Translations under genes and position numbers: made by a program
Part shown: positions 49,613-57,656 of the stretch, one piece after another
Numbering within the stretch: the stretch's first letter is position 1
Layout: each line of letters opens with the position of its first letter
The notes under the pieces: generated by a model
Database searches by the model: none
Told to the model about the DNA's origin: nothing
What the model saw: the letters and a program-made list of their open reading frames with translations, nothing else
From: DASRAJ01 sp035638255
Lineage (GTDB): Bacteria > Bacteroidota > Bacteroidia > Chitinophagales > UBA10324
NCBI GenBank assembly: GCA_035638255.1
Contig: DASRAJ010000063.1
Span: 62,001 to 126,000 of the forward strand
Direction of reading: 5' to 3'
DNA: 64,000 bases

Positions 49613-49960
49613 ATGTTTCTTCAACTCAAACACACGCAGCTTGACATTTATCAGGTAACAAGAAAATTTGTTTTTGAATGTTACAAACTCACCAAGAGTT
49701 TCCCCTCTGATGAAAGATTTAATTTAGTTAGTCAAGTCAGGAGAGCAGCTCTTTCAGTTCATCTAAACCTTGCTGAAGGCGCTTCAAGAAAATCCTTAGG
49801 GGAACGTAAAAGATTCTATGAGATTTCGAGAAGTTCTATTATTGAAGTTGATGCTGCCTTAGACGTTGCTTCTGATTTGGAATATTTTCAAAAGGGAAAT
49901 TGCAAACAACTTGGAGAATTTATGGTCCGCAGCTTCAGCATGCTTTCAAAAATGATTTAG
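49613..49960 (+). CDS. Four-helix-bundle protein, S23/Avd type
   Basis: From the ATG at 49613 the product has 115 residues (FLQLKHTQLDIYQVTRKFVF). It has the S23 family hallmarks: LDIYQVTRKFVFECYKLTKS, FPSDERFNLVSQVRRAALSV and HLNLAEGASRKSLGERKRFY, then EISRSSIIEVDAALD. S23 proteins are helical pentamers that bind nucleic acid. They were first found in intervening sequences of 23S rRNA, and relatives (Avd) assist diversity-generating retroelements. It splits xylF from xylG and lies between inverted TCACG arrays, so it looks like an inserted unit. No reverse transcriptase or rRNA is nearby. Function here is unknown. Confidence 0.88.
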   Translation: MFLQLKHTQLDIYQVTRKFVFECYKLTKSFPSDERFNLVSQVRRAALSVHLNLAEGASRKSLGERKRFYEISRSSIIEVDAALDVASDLEYFQKGNCKQLGEFMVRSFSMLSKMI

Positions 49961-49972
49961 TAGTAAAAACCC

Positions 49973-50031
49973 ACGACTCACGATTCACGACTCACGTCTC
50001 ACGACTCACGATTCAAGACTCACGATTCACG
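49973..50031 (+). repeat. Right arm of inverted repeat around the S23-type gene
   Basis: CACGACTCACGATT-type units end two bases before the xylG ATG. The array inversely repeats 49504-49550. Confidence 0.8.
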
Positions 50032-50033
50032 AA

Positions 50034-51557
50034 ATGAGCTATCTCGAAATCCACAACATCTCTAAAAACTTCGGAGGCATTCACGCTCTGAAAGATATTT
50101 CCTTCTCAGTTGACAAAGGTGAGATTCATGGAATTTGCGGAGAGAACGGTGCAGGAAAATCTACGTTGATAAAAATCCTTAGCGGTGTGTATCCATCATC
50201 TTCTCATGAGGGAGAAATTTTTTTAGAAGGAAAGAAGCAAACGTTCAACAACATTCATGATGCGGAACAAGCGGGCATTGCAGTGATTCACCAGGAACTT
50301 TCATTGGTGAAGCACATGACCGTGGGTGAAAATATTTTTTTAGGAAGAGAACCGCAACGCTTTGGCGTGGTGAACTACCATGAAATTTATGGGCAATCGA
50401 AAAATCTTTTGAAGCAGCTCGGACTGAACATCAATCCCGAAACAGAAATGATTCAGCTCGGCATTGGTGAGCAGCAACTCGTGGAAATTGCGAAGGCGAT
50501 CAACAAGCATGCATCCATTCTCATCCTCGATGAGCCCACCACGGCACTTGCCGAGCAGGAAATTGATAAGCTCATGAAAATCCTTCGCGACCTGAAGTCG
50601 AAAGGTGTGACGATGATTTATATCAGTCACAAACTTGACGAGGTGATGAGCTTGTGTGATCGCGTTTCTGTGTTGCGCGACGGAACGTACGTGACCACGA
50701 AGAATGTAAAAGACATCACTGAAAAAGAATTGGTGAGTTTGATGGTGGGCAGAGAGATCAAAGATTTTTATCCGCGGGCCGATTGTAAAAGAGGTGAAGC
50801 AATTCTCTCTGTAAAAAATTTTACACTCTACGATCCTGATATTGCCGGCAGAAAAAAAGTAGATGACATCAGCTTCGATGTTTACCGCGGGGAGATTCTC
50901 GGCATCTCCGGTTTGATGGGATCAGGAAGGACAGAGTTGCTTACCGGAATTTTCGGTGCATGGGGATCGCGCATGACCGGTAAAATTATTTACAAGGGAA
51001 AAGAAGTTTTGTTTCGCTCCCCCCTCGAGGCAATCAAAGGCGGACTCGCCCTCGTGAGTGAAGACAGGAAACGCTACGGCTTGATTCTGCAGGCATCGGT
51101 TGGAAAAAATCTCAATCTCGCTTCACTGCAATCAGTTGCATCAAATGGCGTGATGAATTTTACAAAAGAGCTGAAACGAAATCTCGAAGCCATCAAGAAC
51201 ATCGGCATCAAAGTGAAGAGTCCTGATTATGCAGTGAACACATTAAGTGGCGGCAATCAGCAAAAAGTAGTGATTGGGAAATGGCTGCTCACCAATCCCG
51301 AAGTTTTGTTTTTGGATGAGCCTACGCGGGGCATTGATGTAGGCGCCAAGAGTGAGATCTATCACCTGATGAATGAACTGGTAACGAAGGGAATGGCAGT
51401 CGTAATGGTGTCAAGTGATCTTCCTGAAGTGCTTGGCATGAGTCACAGGATTCTTGTGCTACATGAAGGAAAGCTTGCCACAGAACTGCCCGGCGGAAAA
51501 ACGACTCAGGAGGAAGTGATGCTGGCTGCGACGGGGCAGACAAAACGAATTGCATGA
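50034..51557 (+). CDS. xylG: XylG-like sugar ABC transporter ATPase (two ABC domains)
   Basis: The 507-residue protein has two nucleotide-binding domains, as in sugar ABC ATPases of the XylG/RbsA/MglA group. The first has Walker A GENGAGKST (about 37-45), the Q-loop VIHQELSLV, signature IGEQQLVEIAKA and Walker B LILDEPTTAL. The second has the degenerate Walker A SGLMGSGRTELL, signature TLSGGNQQKVVIGKWL and Walker B LFLDEPTRGID. It powers import with XylF and XylH. The right inverted-repeat arm ends just before its ATG, so no normal leader or ribosome site remains between them. It is 26 bases upstream of xylH. Confidence 0.93.
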   Translation: MSYLEIHNISKNFGGIHALKDISFSVDKGEIHGICGENGAGKSTLIKILSGVYPSSSHEGEIFLEGKKQTFNNIHDAEQAGIAVIHQELSLVKHMTVGENIFLGREPQRFGVVNYHEIYGQSKNLLKQLGLNINPETEMIQLGIGEQQLVEIAKAINKHASILILDEPTTALAEQEIDKLMKILRDLKSKGVTMIYISHKLDEVMSLCDRVSVLRDGTYVTTKNVKDITEKELVSLMVGREIKDFYPRADCKRGEAILSVKNFTLYDPDIAGRKKVDDISFDVYRGEILGISGLMGSGRTELLTGIFGAWGSRMTGKIIYKGKEVLFRSPLEAIKGGLALVSEDRKRYGLILQASVGKNLNLASLQSVASNGVMNFTKELKRNLEAIKNIGIKVKSPDYAVNTLSGGNQQKVVIGKWLLTNPEVLFLDEPTRGIDVGAKSEIYHLMNELVTKGMAVVMVSSDLPEVLGMSHRILVLHEGKLATELPGGKTTQEEVMLAATGQTKRIA

Positions 51558-51583
51558 AATCAAAATGATGAAGAGAAAGTAAA

Positions 51584-52834
51584 ATGAAAAAACTCCCACT
51601 CACAAATTTCCGCGCACTCATCATGCTCTTCGCACTCATTGCGATTTGCATCTTCTTTCACATTGTAACTCATGGAATTTTTCTTTCTCCGCAAAACATC
51701 ACCAATCTGTTTCGCCAAAGCTCCATCGTAGGCTTGCTTGCGATCGGAATGGTGCTTGTGATTGTGTCCGGCAACATTGATCTCTCTGTTGGCTCGCTCG
51801 TTGGATTGACGGGAGGAATGGCAGCCATCTTCGCTGTGAATTATCATTTGAGTTTACCTGTAACGATTCTTCTCACCTTACTCGCAGGAATTTTAGTAGG
51901 GTCTGCTCAGGGCTTTCTCGTGGCGTACTTGCGCATCCCTGCATTTATCGTGACACTCGGTGGCTTGCTCATTTTTCGGGGATGGATCAGCGCGTGGATG
52001 AAGGGAGAAACCATTCCAGTTCCAACTGATTTTCAATTTCTCGGCGGCGGATTTCTGAATTCGACAGAAGGCTGGATCGTCGCTGCAATTGCGATCATTC
52101 TTTCAGTCTATTCCATCATTAATGCATCGCGCTCACGCATGAAGCACGGACTTGAAGCAGAATCCATGTTCCTCACGATTGGAAAAGCTGTATTTGTGAG
52201 TGCAATCATTCTTGGCTTCATGTTTATATTCGTGAAGAGCGGGAGTCACAGTTTTAAACCTCCCATCTCATCACCTATCAAACTTCCTGAAAGTAATCCA
52301 CTCTTCAATACGGAAGCATATCAATCTGCGATGAAACAAGGACAAGCATCCGTTATTACGCAGGATCGTTCTATTCCCGTTCCTGTAATTATTCTCCTCG
52401 CACTGGCGCTGCTCTTCTCTTTCATCGCAACCAAAACCGTTTTTGGACGAAGAGTTTTTGCCATCGGTGGAAATGCTGAAGCAGCATTTCTTTCCGGCAT
52501 CAACATCCGGTGGAATACCATGGCAGTGTTTGCCATCAGCGGGATGCTGAGTGCGATTGCCGGAATTATTTATACGGCACGATTGGGCAGTGCTGCACCT
52601 GATGCAGCGCGCGGTTATGAGTTATACGCAATTGCGGCATGTGTAATTGGCGGCACTTCACTCAGCGGCGGAAGAGGAACCATCTTCGGAGCAATGATTG
52701 GCGCTTTGATCATGGCTTCACTTGATAGCGGCATGAGTATTCTCAATGTTGATCCGTTCTTCCAGGATATTATTAAAGGTGCAGTGCTGGTGTTTGCAGT
52801 TTATCTCGATGTAGCGAGTAAGAAAGAGCGGTGA
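51584..52834 (+). CDS. xylH: XylH-like sugar ABC transporter permease
   Basis: The 416-residue inner-membrane protein has about ten membrane helices. NIDLSVGSLVGLTGGMAAIF (about 65-84) is the BPD_transp_2 signature, FIVTLGGLLIFRGW follows, and the late GRRVFAIGGNAEAAFLSGIN and ACVIGGTSLSGGRGTIFGA motifs are typical. The loop at about 205-255 is longer than in ribose permeases, as in XylH. It completes the transporter with XylF and XylG. Substrate by similarity is xylose or another pentose. Confidence 0.92.
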   Translation: MKKLPLTNFRALIMLFALIAICIFFHIVTHGIFLSPQNITNLFRQSSIVGLLAIGMVLVIVSGNIDLSVGSLVGLTGGMAAIFAVNYHLSLPVTILLTLLAGILVGSAQGFLVAYLRIPAFIVTLGGLLIFRGWISAWMKGETIPVPTDFQFLGGGFLNSTEGWIVAAIAIILSVYSIINASRSRMKHGLEAESMFLTIGKAVFVSAIILGFMFIFVKSGSHSFKPPISSPIKLPESNPLFNTEAYQSAMKQGQASVITQDRSIPVPVIILLALALLFSFIATKTVFGRRVFAIGGNAEAAFLSGINIRWNTMAVFAISGMLSAIAGIIYTARLGSAAPDAARGYELYAIAACVIGGTSLSGGRGTIFGAMIGALIMASLDSGMSILNVDPFFQDIIKGAVLVFAVYLDVASKKER

Positions 52835-52898
52835 AAGTTTTTGATGTTGAATCGTACGTGTTTGATCTGTCGCTGATTGTATCAGACGTTTTTCGACT

Positions 52899-53798
52899 CT
52901 ATTCTTTCTCACTCAACAAACTTTCTTTTGCCTTCATCAATTCCGCTTTCTGCTCTTTGGAAACTTTGGGGTATTCAAGCTTCAATTCATCCAATTGTTT
53001 GTAGATGACGCCGGCGATGATCAGGCGCAGAAACCATTTATCATCAGCAGGGATGACAAACCACGGCGCGTTCTCCGTAGAAGTTCCATTCAGTGCGTCT
53101 TCAAACGCTTCTTCGTATGCCTTCCAGCAGGCTCTCTCTTTTAAATCATCAAGAGAAAGCTTCCAGTTTTTTTTGGCATTGTCAATACGCTCGAGAAAGC
53201 GCTTCTTCTGTTCATCTTTTGAAACATGCAGGTAAAATTTAAGAATGATGGTTCCGTTTTCAGAAATATTTTTTTCGAAGCGGCGGATTTGCTTGTATCG
53301 CATCTTCCAAAAATCTTTATCAATGTCCTTGACATTATTAATTCCGTGAAGGTTTTCATGAAGAATAAGTTCAGGGTGAACCCTCGTGATCAAAACATTT
53401 TCATAGTACGAGCGATTGAAGATGCAGATTTCTCCCCGTGCAGGCAATTCCTTGTAATGCCTCCAGAAGTAGTCATGTTTGAGCTCACCGACAGATGGAG
53501 TTTTGAAGCTTACAACTTTTACGCCCGTTGGATTCAGTCCTGACATGATGTGCTTGATGGTGCTGTCTTTGCCTGCAGCATCCATCGCCTGTAATACTAT
53601 GAGAACGCTGTACCCGCTGAAGGCATACAGTTTATCCTGCATGATTGCCAATTTCTCAATCCCTTGTTGAAGCATGGTTTCACCTTCTTCCTTGCTCACT
53701 TTTTTGTTATCAAGATCAGTAGGGAAATCTTTCAGGGAAATTTTTTGGCCGGGCTTTACGAGGAAATCCCTTACATCGAGGTCTTCTAATGTTAGCAT
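52899..53798 (-). CDS. Polyphosphate kinase 2 family protein
   Basis: The 299-residue cytoplasmic enzyme belongs to PPK2, which transfers phosphate between polyphosphate and nucleotides. Walker A-like VLQAMDAAGKDSTIKHIMSG lies near 68-87 and the lid/Walker B ICIFNRSYYENVLITRVHPE near 123-142. RFEKNISENGTIILKFYLHV, KKRFLERIDNAKKNWKLS and the late AYEEAFEDALNGTSTENAPW, ending in WFVIPADDKWFLRLII, match the class with single PPK2 domain. It may regenerate ADP/ATP from AMP or ADP and polyphosphate. It stands alone on the minus strand downstream of xylH and ends convergent with it. Confidence 0.92.
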   Translation of the reverse strand: MLTLEDLDVRDFLVKPGQKISLKDFPTDLDNKKVSKEEGETMLQQGIEKLAIMQDKLYAFSGYSVLIVLQAMDAAGKDSTIKHIMSGLNPTGVKVVSFKTPSVGELKHDYFWRHYKELPARGEICIFNRSYYENVLITRVHPELILHENLHGINNVKDIDKDFWKMRYKQIRRFEKNISENGTIILKFYLHVSKDEQKKRFLERIDNAKKNWKLSLDDLKERACWKAYEEAFEDALNGTSTENAPWFVIPADDKWFLRLIIAGVIYKQLDELKLEYPKVSKEQKAELMKAKESLLSEKE

Positions 53799-53910
53799 GT
53801 TAGAATGAGATTAACAGTGGTTGGATTTTAATTTTAAATGCAATTCATTTTTCAAAAGTGGTGAAATAATTTTTATGCATTACACGCCTAAAGCTTTTAC
53901 TCCCAAAAAA

Positions 53911-53950
53911 CAACAAAACCTCCGGCTTTTTTTGCCGAAGGCTTTTGTTG
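53911..53950 (-). terminator. Terminator of the PPC-repeat gene
   Basis: A stem of about 16 pairs (53911-53926 with 53934-53950, one bulge) closes a T7 loop. On the minus strand it is followed by a TTTTTT run. It lies 20 bases past the stop of the minus-strand T9SS protein. Confidence 0.75.
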
Positions 53951-53969
53951 TGTGAAGTGGGCGTATGTA

Positions 53970-56696
53970 TTATTCCTTGGCCTTCACAATAGATTGATTC
54001 AGCACTGAACCATCTGCTGTAATAATTTGCAGGGCATAGACCCCGGTATTCAATGCGGATAAATCAATCTCTTCATTTACATTTCCGTTCGCTTCGTTTT
54101 GATGCTGAGCAAAAACTGTTCTTCCATTCACATCAAAAAGCTTCATCAACACCTCTCCTTCTGTTCCATTTTCAAAACTAACATGAACAGCAGAAGCTAC
54201 CGGATTCGGGTATACAATTAAATTCACCTCAGAAGCAGTACCCTCTTCTGCTAATCTCGGTAGTGTTCCGAAAGTAGAAATCGCTGAATACTTTCCTATT
54301 GCTGTTTGCCCATTTGAGGAATCAAGGGCGGCAATATGGTATTCATAGGTGGTATCTATTATAAGCCCGGTGAGATGGTACGTTGATACATTTCCGGTAG
54401 TGGTCTTCTTCTTCCATGTGGTAGCACCCAGCGGACGGTACTGCACGTAGGAGTACTTTATACAATTATAGGTTGTCCAGTTAACATCTGCTGTAGTAGA
54501 AGTAATATTGGTTGCCGACAGGTTCTTAGGCTTGGGAACTACCGTTTTTGTTGCACTCGTTGCCTGGCATGTTCCTGTTGCTCCGTCATTGAGTCCCACA
54601 GCGTAATAATTGCCGGGAGCTAAGTTGTCGAACTTGTGCGAACCGGTTCCATCTACAAAAACTTTACCCCCCTGTGCAATGCCATAGCGATATAATTGTA
54701 GTTGCTGATTTAACCCGCCCGTTACCTGGAAAGTGATGTAGCTGTTGGTGCAACTCGTGCCTACATGAGTTGTAGTTGCACTAACTGAAGTAACACAGTT
54801 GGTTTGGGTGAATGTTGAATTAATATTATAAGCCGCCCAGTGTGTATTGTAATAGGGGATCACTTTTACATAGTAATATCCCTGAGTAAGTGACGTAAGG
54901 TTTGCGGTGAGGATTCCTGCATTACTGTTATTGCTATAAATCGGAGCTAAGGCAGTATCTTTATATATATACATCCAAACGTAAGGAGTGCCTATGCCAT
55001 AAAACGATGTCTCCCAATTTAGAGTAACAGTTAAGTTTCCAGTGCCGGTATAATTGATCTTCCACCAATCAATCAAATCTCTGAGGCCGCCATTGTTTCG
55101 AAAGCCCACGTGGCCTTGTGTAGCAGTGTTGGCAGGAAGGGTTCGTCCGAGTTTTGCAAAATCATTCGATAAGCCATCATTGGCATTTGTGTATAGCGAG
55201 AGTGAGTTAGTAAGCGTGTATGGTGCCCAGCCAGTAGGGTAATAATGGGTCACCAAAACATAGTATGTACCTGCAGCCAAACCATCATAAGGGTAAGAAA
55301 TAGTACCGTTGGTGTTGCGAGAATCTAACAGAGTAACTCCATCGTTATCGTAAAGATAAGCCCAAATGTACTGACCATTCCCCGAGGTAATTGTTAGATT
55401 TAACATTCCATCAGCTGGTGTCACGATCTTGTACCAATCCTGGGAATCGTAAACGCCATTGTAATAATAATTTATGTGCCCTGTAACCGTACTATTAACA
55501 GCAAATATAAGTGCCTGAGCTAATGTTCCATTTGGTTCTGCATCATTGGGCTCAGTAGGAACTGTGAGGTGGCTTGCAAGAGTGTATGGGACAAAGCCGT
55601 CAGGGAAATAGGCCTTTATCTTAACATAGTAAGTTCCTGCCGCTAATCCATCCTTTGGAATAGGGAGAGAGCCATTAGTATTGTTAGATGTTAAAAGTGT
55701 TGTGCCATCATGATCATACAGATAGGCCCAAACATACTGGCCATTGCCTGAAGTAAGAGTTAAGGTGAGAAGACCATCGGCATTAGTGGTGATTTTATAC
55801 CAGTCAGTGGTGTCTCTATGAAGGGTATAATAGTAATCAACATGTCCTGTCTTACTCCCGTTTTGTCCCAGCGTGAGAGCTTGTGATTTGGTATCGTTGG
55901 GCTCTGCATCGTTGGCTTGAGTGGGCTTAAACAAACTATCCGTGAGAGTATAGGGTGCAAAACCGTCGGGAAAATAGGCTATTATCTTAACATAGTAAGT
56001 CCCGGCAGTTAAGCCATCCTTTGGAATAGGAATTGAGCTATTTGTATTGTTAGATGCTAAAAGTGTGGTGCCATCATGATCATAAAGATAAGCCCATATA
56101 TATTGACCGTTGCTCGATGAGAGAATAAGCTTTAATAATCCATCACCGTCAGTGGTAATTGAATACCAGTCTGTGGTGTCGCGTTGCAAGTTATAGTAGT
56201 AGTCACAATGTCCGTTAGCAGTTGCATTTTGCGCCAGCGTAAGTGCTGTGGCCACAGTACCATTGGGCTCAACGTCCTTAGTGAAAGCAGCAATGTCCAA
56301 TGTATTTGAAATAGTGTAAGACGGCATTTGAGCAGAGAAATAAGGATAAATTTTTATAAAGTAAGTTCCGTTTGCCAGCCCATCCTTAAAGATCGTGATT
56401 GTACCGTTAGTGTTATTGATCGCCAGTGACGTGGTGCCATTGTTATCAAATAACTCGACCCAACAAAAGAGGCCATTACTAATGGTGAGCGTGACGTTCA
56501 GTTTTCCATCTTTATTGGTGATGACTTTCCACCAGTCAACGTCAGTAGTAGCAGGGCTGATAACCCCCGTGTTACTTCCATTGAGTGCGAGTGTGTTTGC
56601 CTGAGCTTTAGTGTCATTTGGTTCTGATTCAGTACTGTATGCTGAGCACCAGATTATGCCGCACAGAATGGTTGTGAGTATGTGTTTTGTTTTCAT
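53970..56696 (-). CDS. Secreted PPC-repeat protein with T9SS sorting domain
   Basis: From the ATG at 56696 the product has 908 residues; the frame opens at a GTG at 56729, but the promoter at 56734-56765 would start the mRNA near 56727, so the ATG is used. A signal peptide (MKTKHILTTILCGIIWCSAY) is followed by five or six repeats of about 115-120 residues, each starting near EPNDTKAQA and ending near KIIPYF/TYYVKIKAYF. These are pre-peptidase C-terminal (PPC) domains, several nearly identical. A fibronectin-III-like domain (about 715-800) and a type A T9SS tail (about 830-908, ending LNQSIVKAKE) follow. It is exported by T9SS to the surface; no enzyme domain is seen. Confidence 0.85.
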   Translation of the reverse strand: MKTKHILTTILCGIIWCSAYSTESEPNDTKAQANTLALNGSNTGVISPATTDVDWWKVITNKDGKLNVTLTISNGLFCWVELFDNNGTTSLAINNTNGTITIFKDGLANGTYFIKIYPYFSAQMPSYTISNTLDIAAFTKDVEPNGTVATALTLAQNATANGHCDYYYNLQRDTTDWYSITTDGDGLLKLILSSSNGQYIWAYLYDHDGTTLLASNNTNSSIPIPKDGLTAGTYYVKIIAYFPDGFAPYTLTDSLFKPTQANDAEPNDTKSQALTLGQNGSKTGHVDYYYTLHRDTTDWYKITTNADGLLTLTLTSGNGQYVWAYLYDHDGTTLLTSNNTNGSLPIPKDGLAAGTYYVKIKAYFPDGFVPYTLASHLTVPTEPNDAEPNGTLAQALIFAVNSTVTGHINYYYNGVYDSQDWYKIVTPADGMLNLTITSGNGQYIWAYLYDNDGVTLLDSRNTNGTISYPYDGLAAGTYYVLVTHYYPTGWAPYTLTNSLSLYTNANDGLSNDFAKLGRTLPANTATQGHVGFRNNGGLRDLIDWWKINYTGTGNLTVTLNWETSFYGIGTPYVWMYIYKDTALAPIYSNNSNAGILTANLTSLTQGYYYVKVIPYYNTHWAAYNINSTFTQTNCVTSVSATTTHVGTSCTNSYITFQVTGGLNQQLQLYRYGIAQGGKVFVDGTGSHKFDNLAPGNYYAVGLNDGATGTCQATSATKTVVPKPKNLSATNITSTTADVNWTTYNCIKYSYVQYRPLGATTWKKKTTTGNVSTYHLTGLIIDTTYEYHIAALDSSNGQTAIGKYSAISTFGTLPRLAEEGTASEVNLIVYPNPVASAVHVSFENGTEGEVLMKLFDVNGRTVFAQHQNEANGNVNEEIDLSALNTGVYALQIITADGSVLNQSIVKAKE

Positions 56697-56733
56697 GTTT
56701 AAGAGTTTTGTTTGAATGAATTTTTTCACGCGG

Positions 56734-56765
56734 CAAATCTAAATTGGCAGGCAGCGGTGAAACAA
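56734..56765 (-). promoter_or_regulatory. Promoter of the PPC-repeat protein gene
   Basis: On the minus strand TTG (56763-56765) is followed after 21 bases by TAGATTTG (56734-56741), a good -33/-7 pair. Transcription would begin near 56727. Confidence 0.6.
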
Positions 56766-56850
56766 CTACTAATTCTTGCGGGCAAGGAAGCATTGCATTT
56801 TGCGGACTGCGTTTCGCGCGCATCGCAGATCGCAAAACACATATCCAACT

Positions 56851-57489
56851 TCAAACGATGTTTTCCCTGATGGCTTTCGCAACGGCTTCGCCCACGGAGT
56901 GCACATGAAGCTTCTGATAAATGTTGCGGATGTGAAAGTTCACGGTATGATAACTGATAGAAAGTCTGTCTGCAATCATTTTGTAACTCAGACCCTCTAC
57001 TAAGAGAGAAAGAATATCATTTTCTTTTTCAGTGAGCAAATAAGTAAGATCATTTTTGATTGTTTCCTTTTGCTTAAAAAACTGAAGAACCTTCATCGCA
57101 ATCTCCGGAGTCATGGGTGCACCTCCTTCAGATATTTCCTGGACGGCTTCGAGCAATTTTACGGGCGGCGTTTTCTTGAGCATGTAACCGGTAGCTCCTG
57201 CAAGAATGCACTGGAATACTTTTTCATCATGATCGAAAACCGTTTGCATCATCACCGGCATGGCGGGATATTGTTCTTTTATCATTTTCACTGCCTCAAT
57301 TCCATTAATGCCGGGCATTTCAATGTCCATCAATACTACGTCAGGTTGCGAGTCCAGAATATCCTTCATCACGTGCGCACAATTCTCAAAGGCCCCTGCG
57401 CACTCAAACCCGGGAGAACTGTCGAGCAATAGCTTCAATCCGTCACGGCGGGTATCATTGTCTTCAAAGATGGTGACGCGAATACTCAT
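56851..57489 (-). CDS. NarL/LuxR-type response regulator
   Basis: From the ATG at 57489 (MSIRVTIFEDNDTRRDGLKL) the protein has 212 residues. The receiver domain (about 1-120) has the acidic pair ED near 9-10, the phosphoacceptor Asp in VVLMDIEMPG near 55, and the Lys in YMLKKTPPVK. The C-terminal LuxR HTH (about 145-210) reads LTEKENDILSLLVEGLSYKM then IADRLSISYHTVNFHIRNIY. The frame continues upstream to 57534, but those codons look non-coding. It is the partner of the sensor kinase directly upstream, from which it is separated by 167 bases of repeats. It may control the nearby surface protein genes. Confidence 0.9.
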   Translation of the reverse strand: MSIRVTIFEDNDTRRDGLKLLLDSSPGFECAGAFENCAHVMKDILDSQPDVVLMDIEMPGINGIEAVKMIKEQYPAMPVMMQTVFDHDEKVFQCILAGATGYMLKKTPPVKLLEAVQEISEGGAPMTPEIAMKVLQFFKQKETIKNDLTYLLTEKENDILSLLVEGLSYKMIADRLSISYHTVNFHIRNIYQKLHVHSVGEAVAKAIRENIV

Positions 57490-57540
57490 GATGGCTGCAA
57501 AACTAATTTGCAGAATGACGTTTGTTACCCGCAAATATTA

Positions 57541-57656
57541 GGGGGGAAACTTAATTCGCGAATCGCGATTCCCGTATCGCGAGTTCTCCCGATTTAACCG
57601 GGATTCGCGATTTGAATTCACGATTCGTGTTTCACCATTCACAATTCCAGATCCAC
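57541..57656. repeat. TCGCGAATCGCGATT-type repeat between kinase and regulator
   Basis: AATTCGCGAATCGCGATTCC and related units (CCCGATTTAACCGGGATTCG, TTCACGATTCGTG, TTCACCATTCACAATTCC) fill the gap. The family overlaps with the repeats at 8812 and around the xyl genes. Confidence 0.55.

Noticed and set aside
49613..49960. Diversity-generating retroelement accessory gene (Avd)
   Set aside because: No reverse transcriptase, template repeat or variable repeat is found nearby; S23-type is the safer call.
49504..50031. CRISPR-like arrays of TCACGA units
   Set aside because: Units are about 7 bases, degenerate and back to back, with no unique spacers; they form inverted arms around a gene.
50034..52834. 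Ribose (Rbs) assignment for the ABC transporter
   Set aside because: The binding protein matches XylF motifs better than RbsB, and the permease has the longer XylH-type loop.
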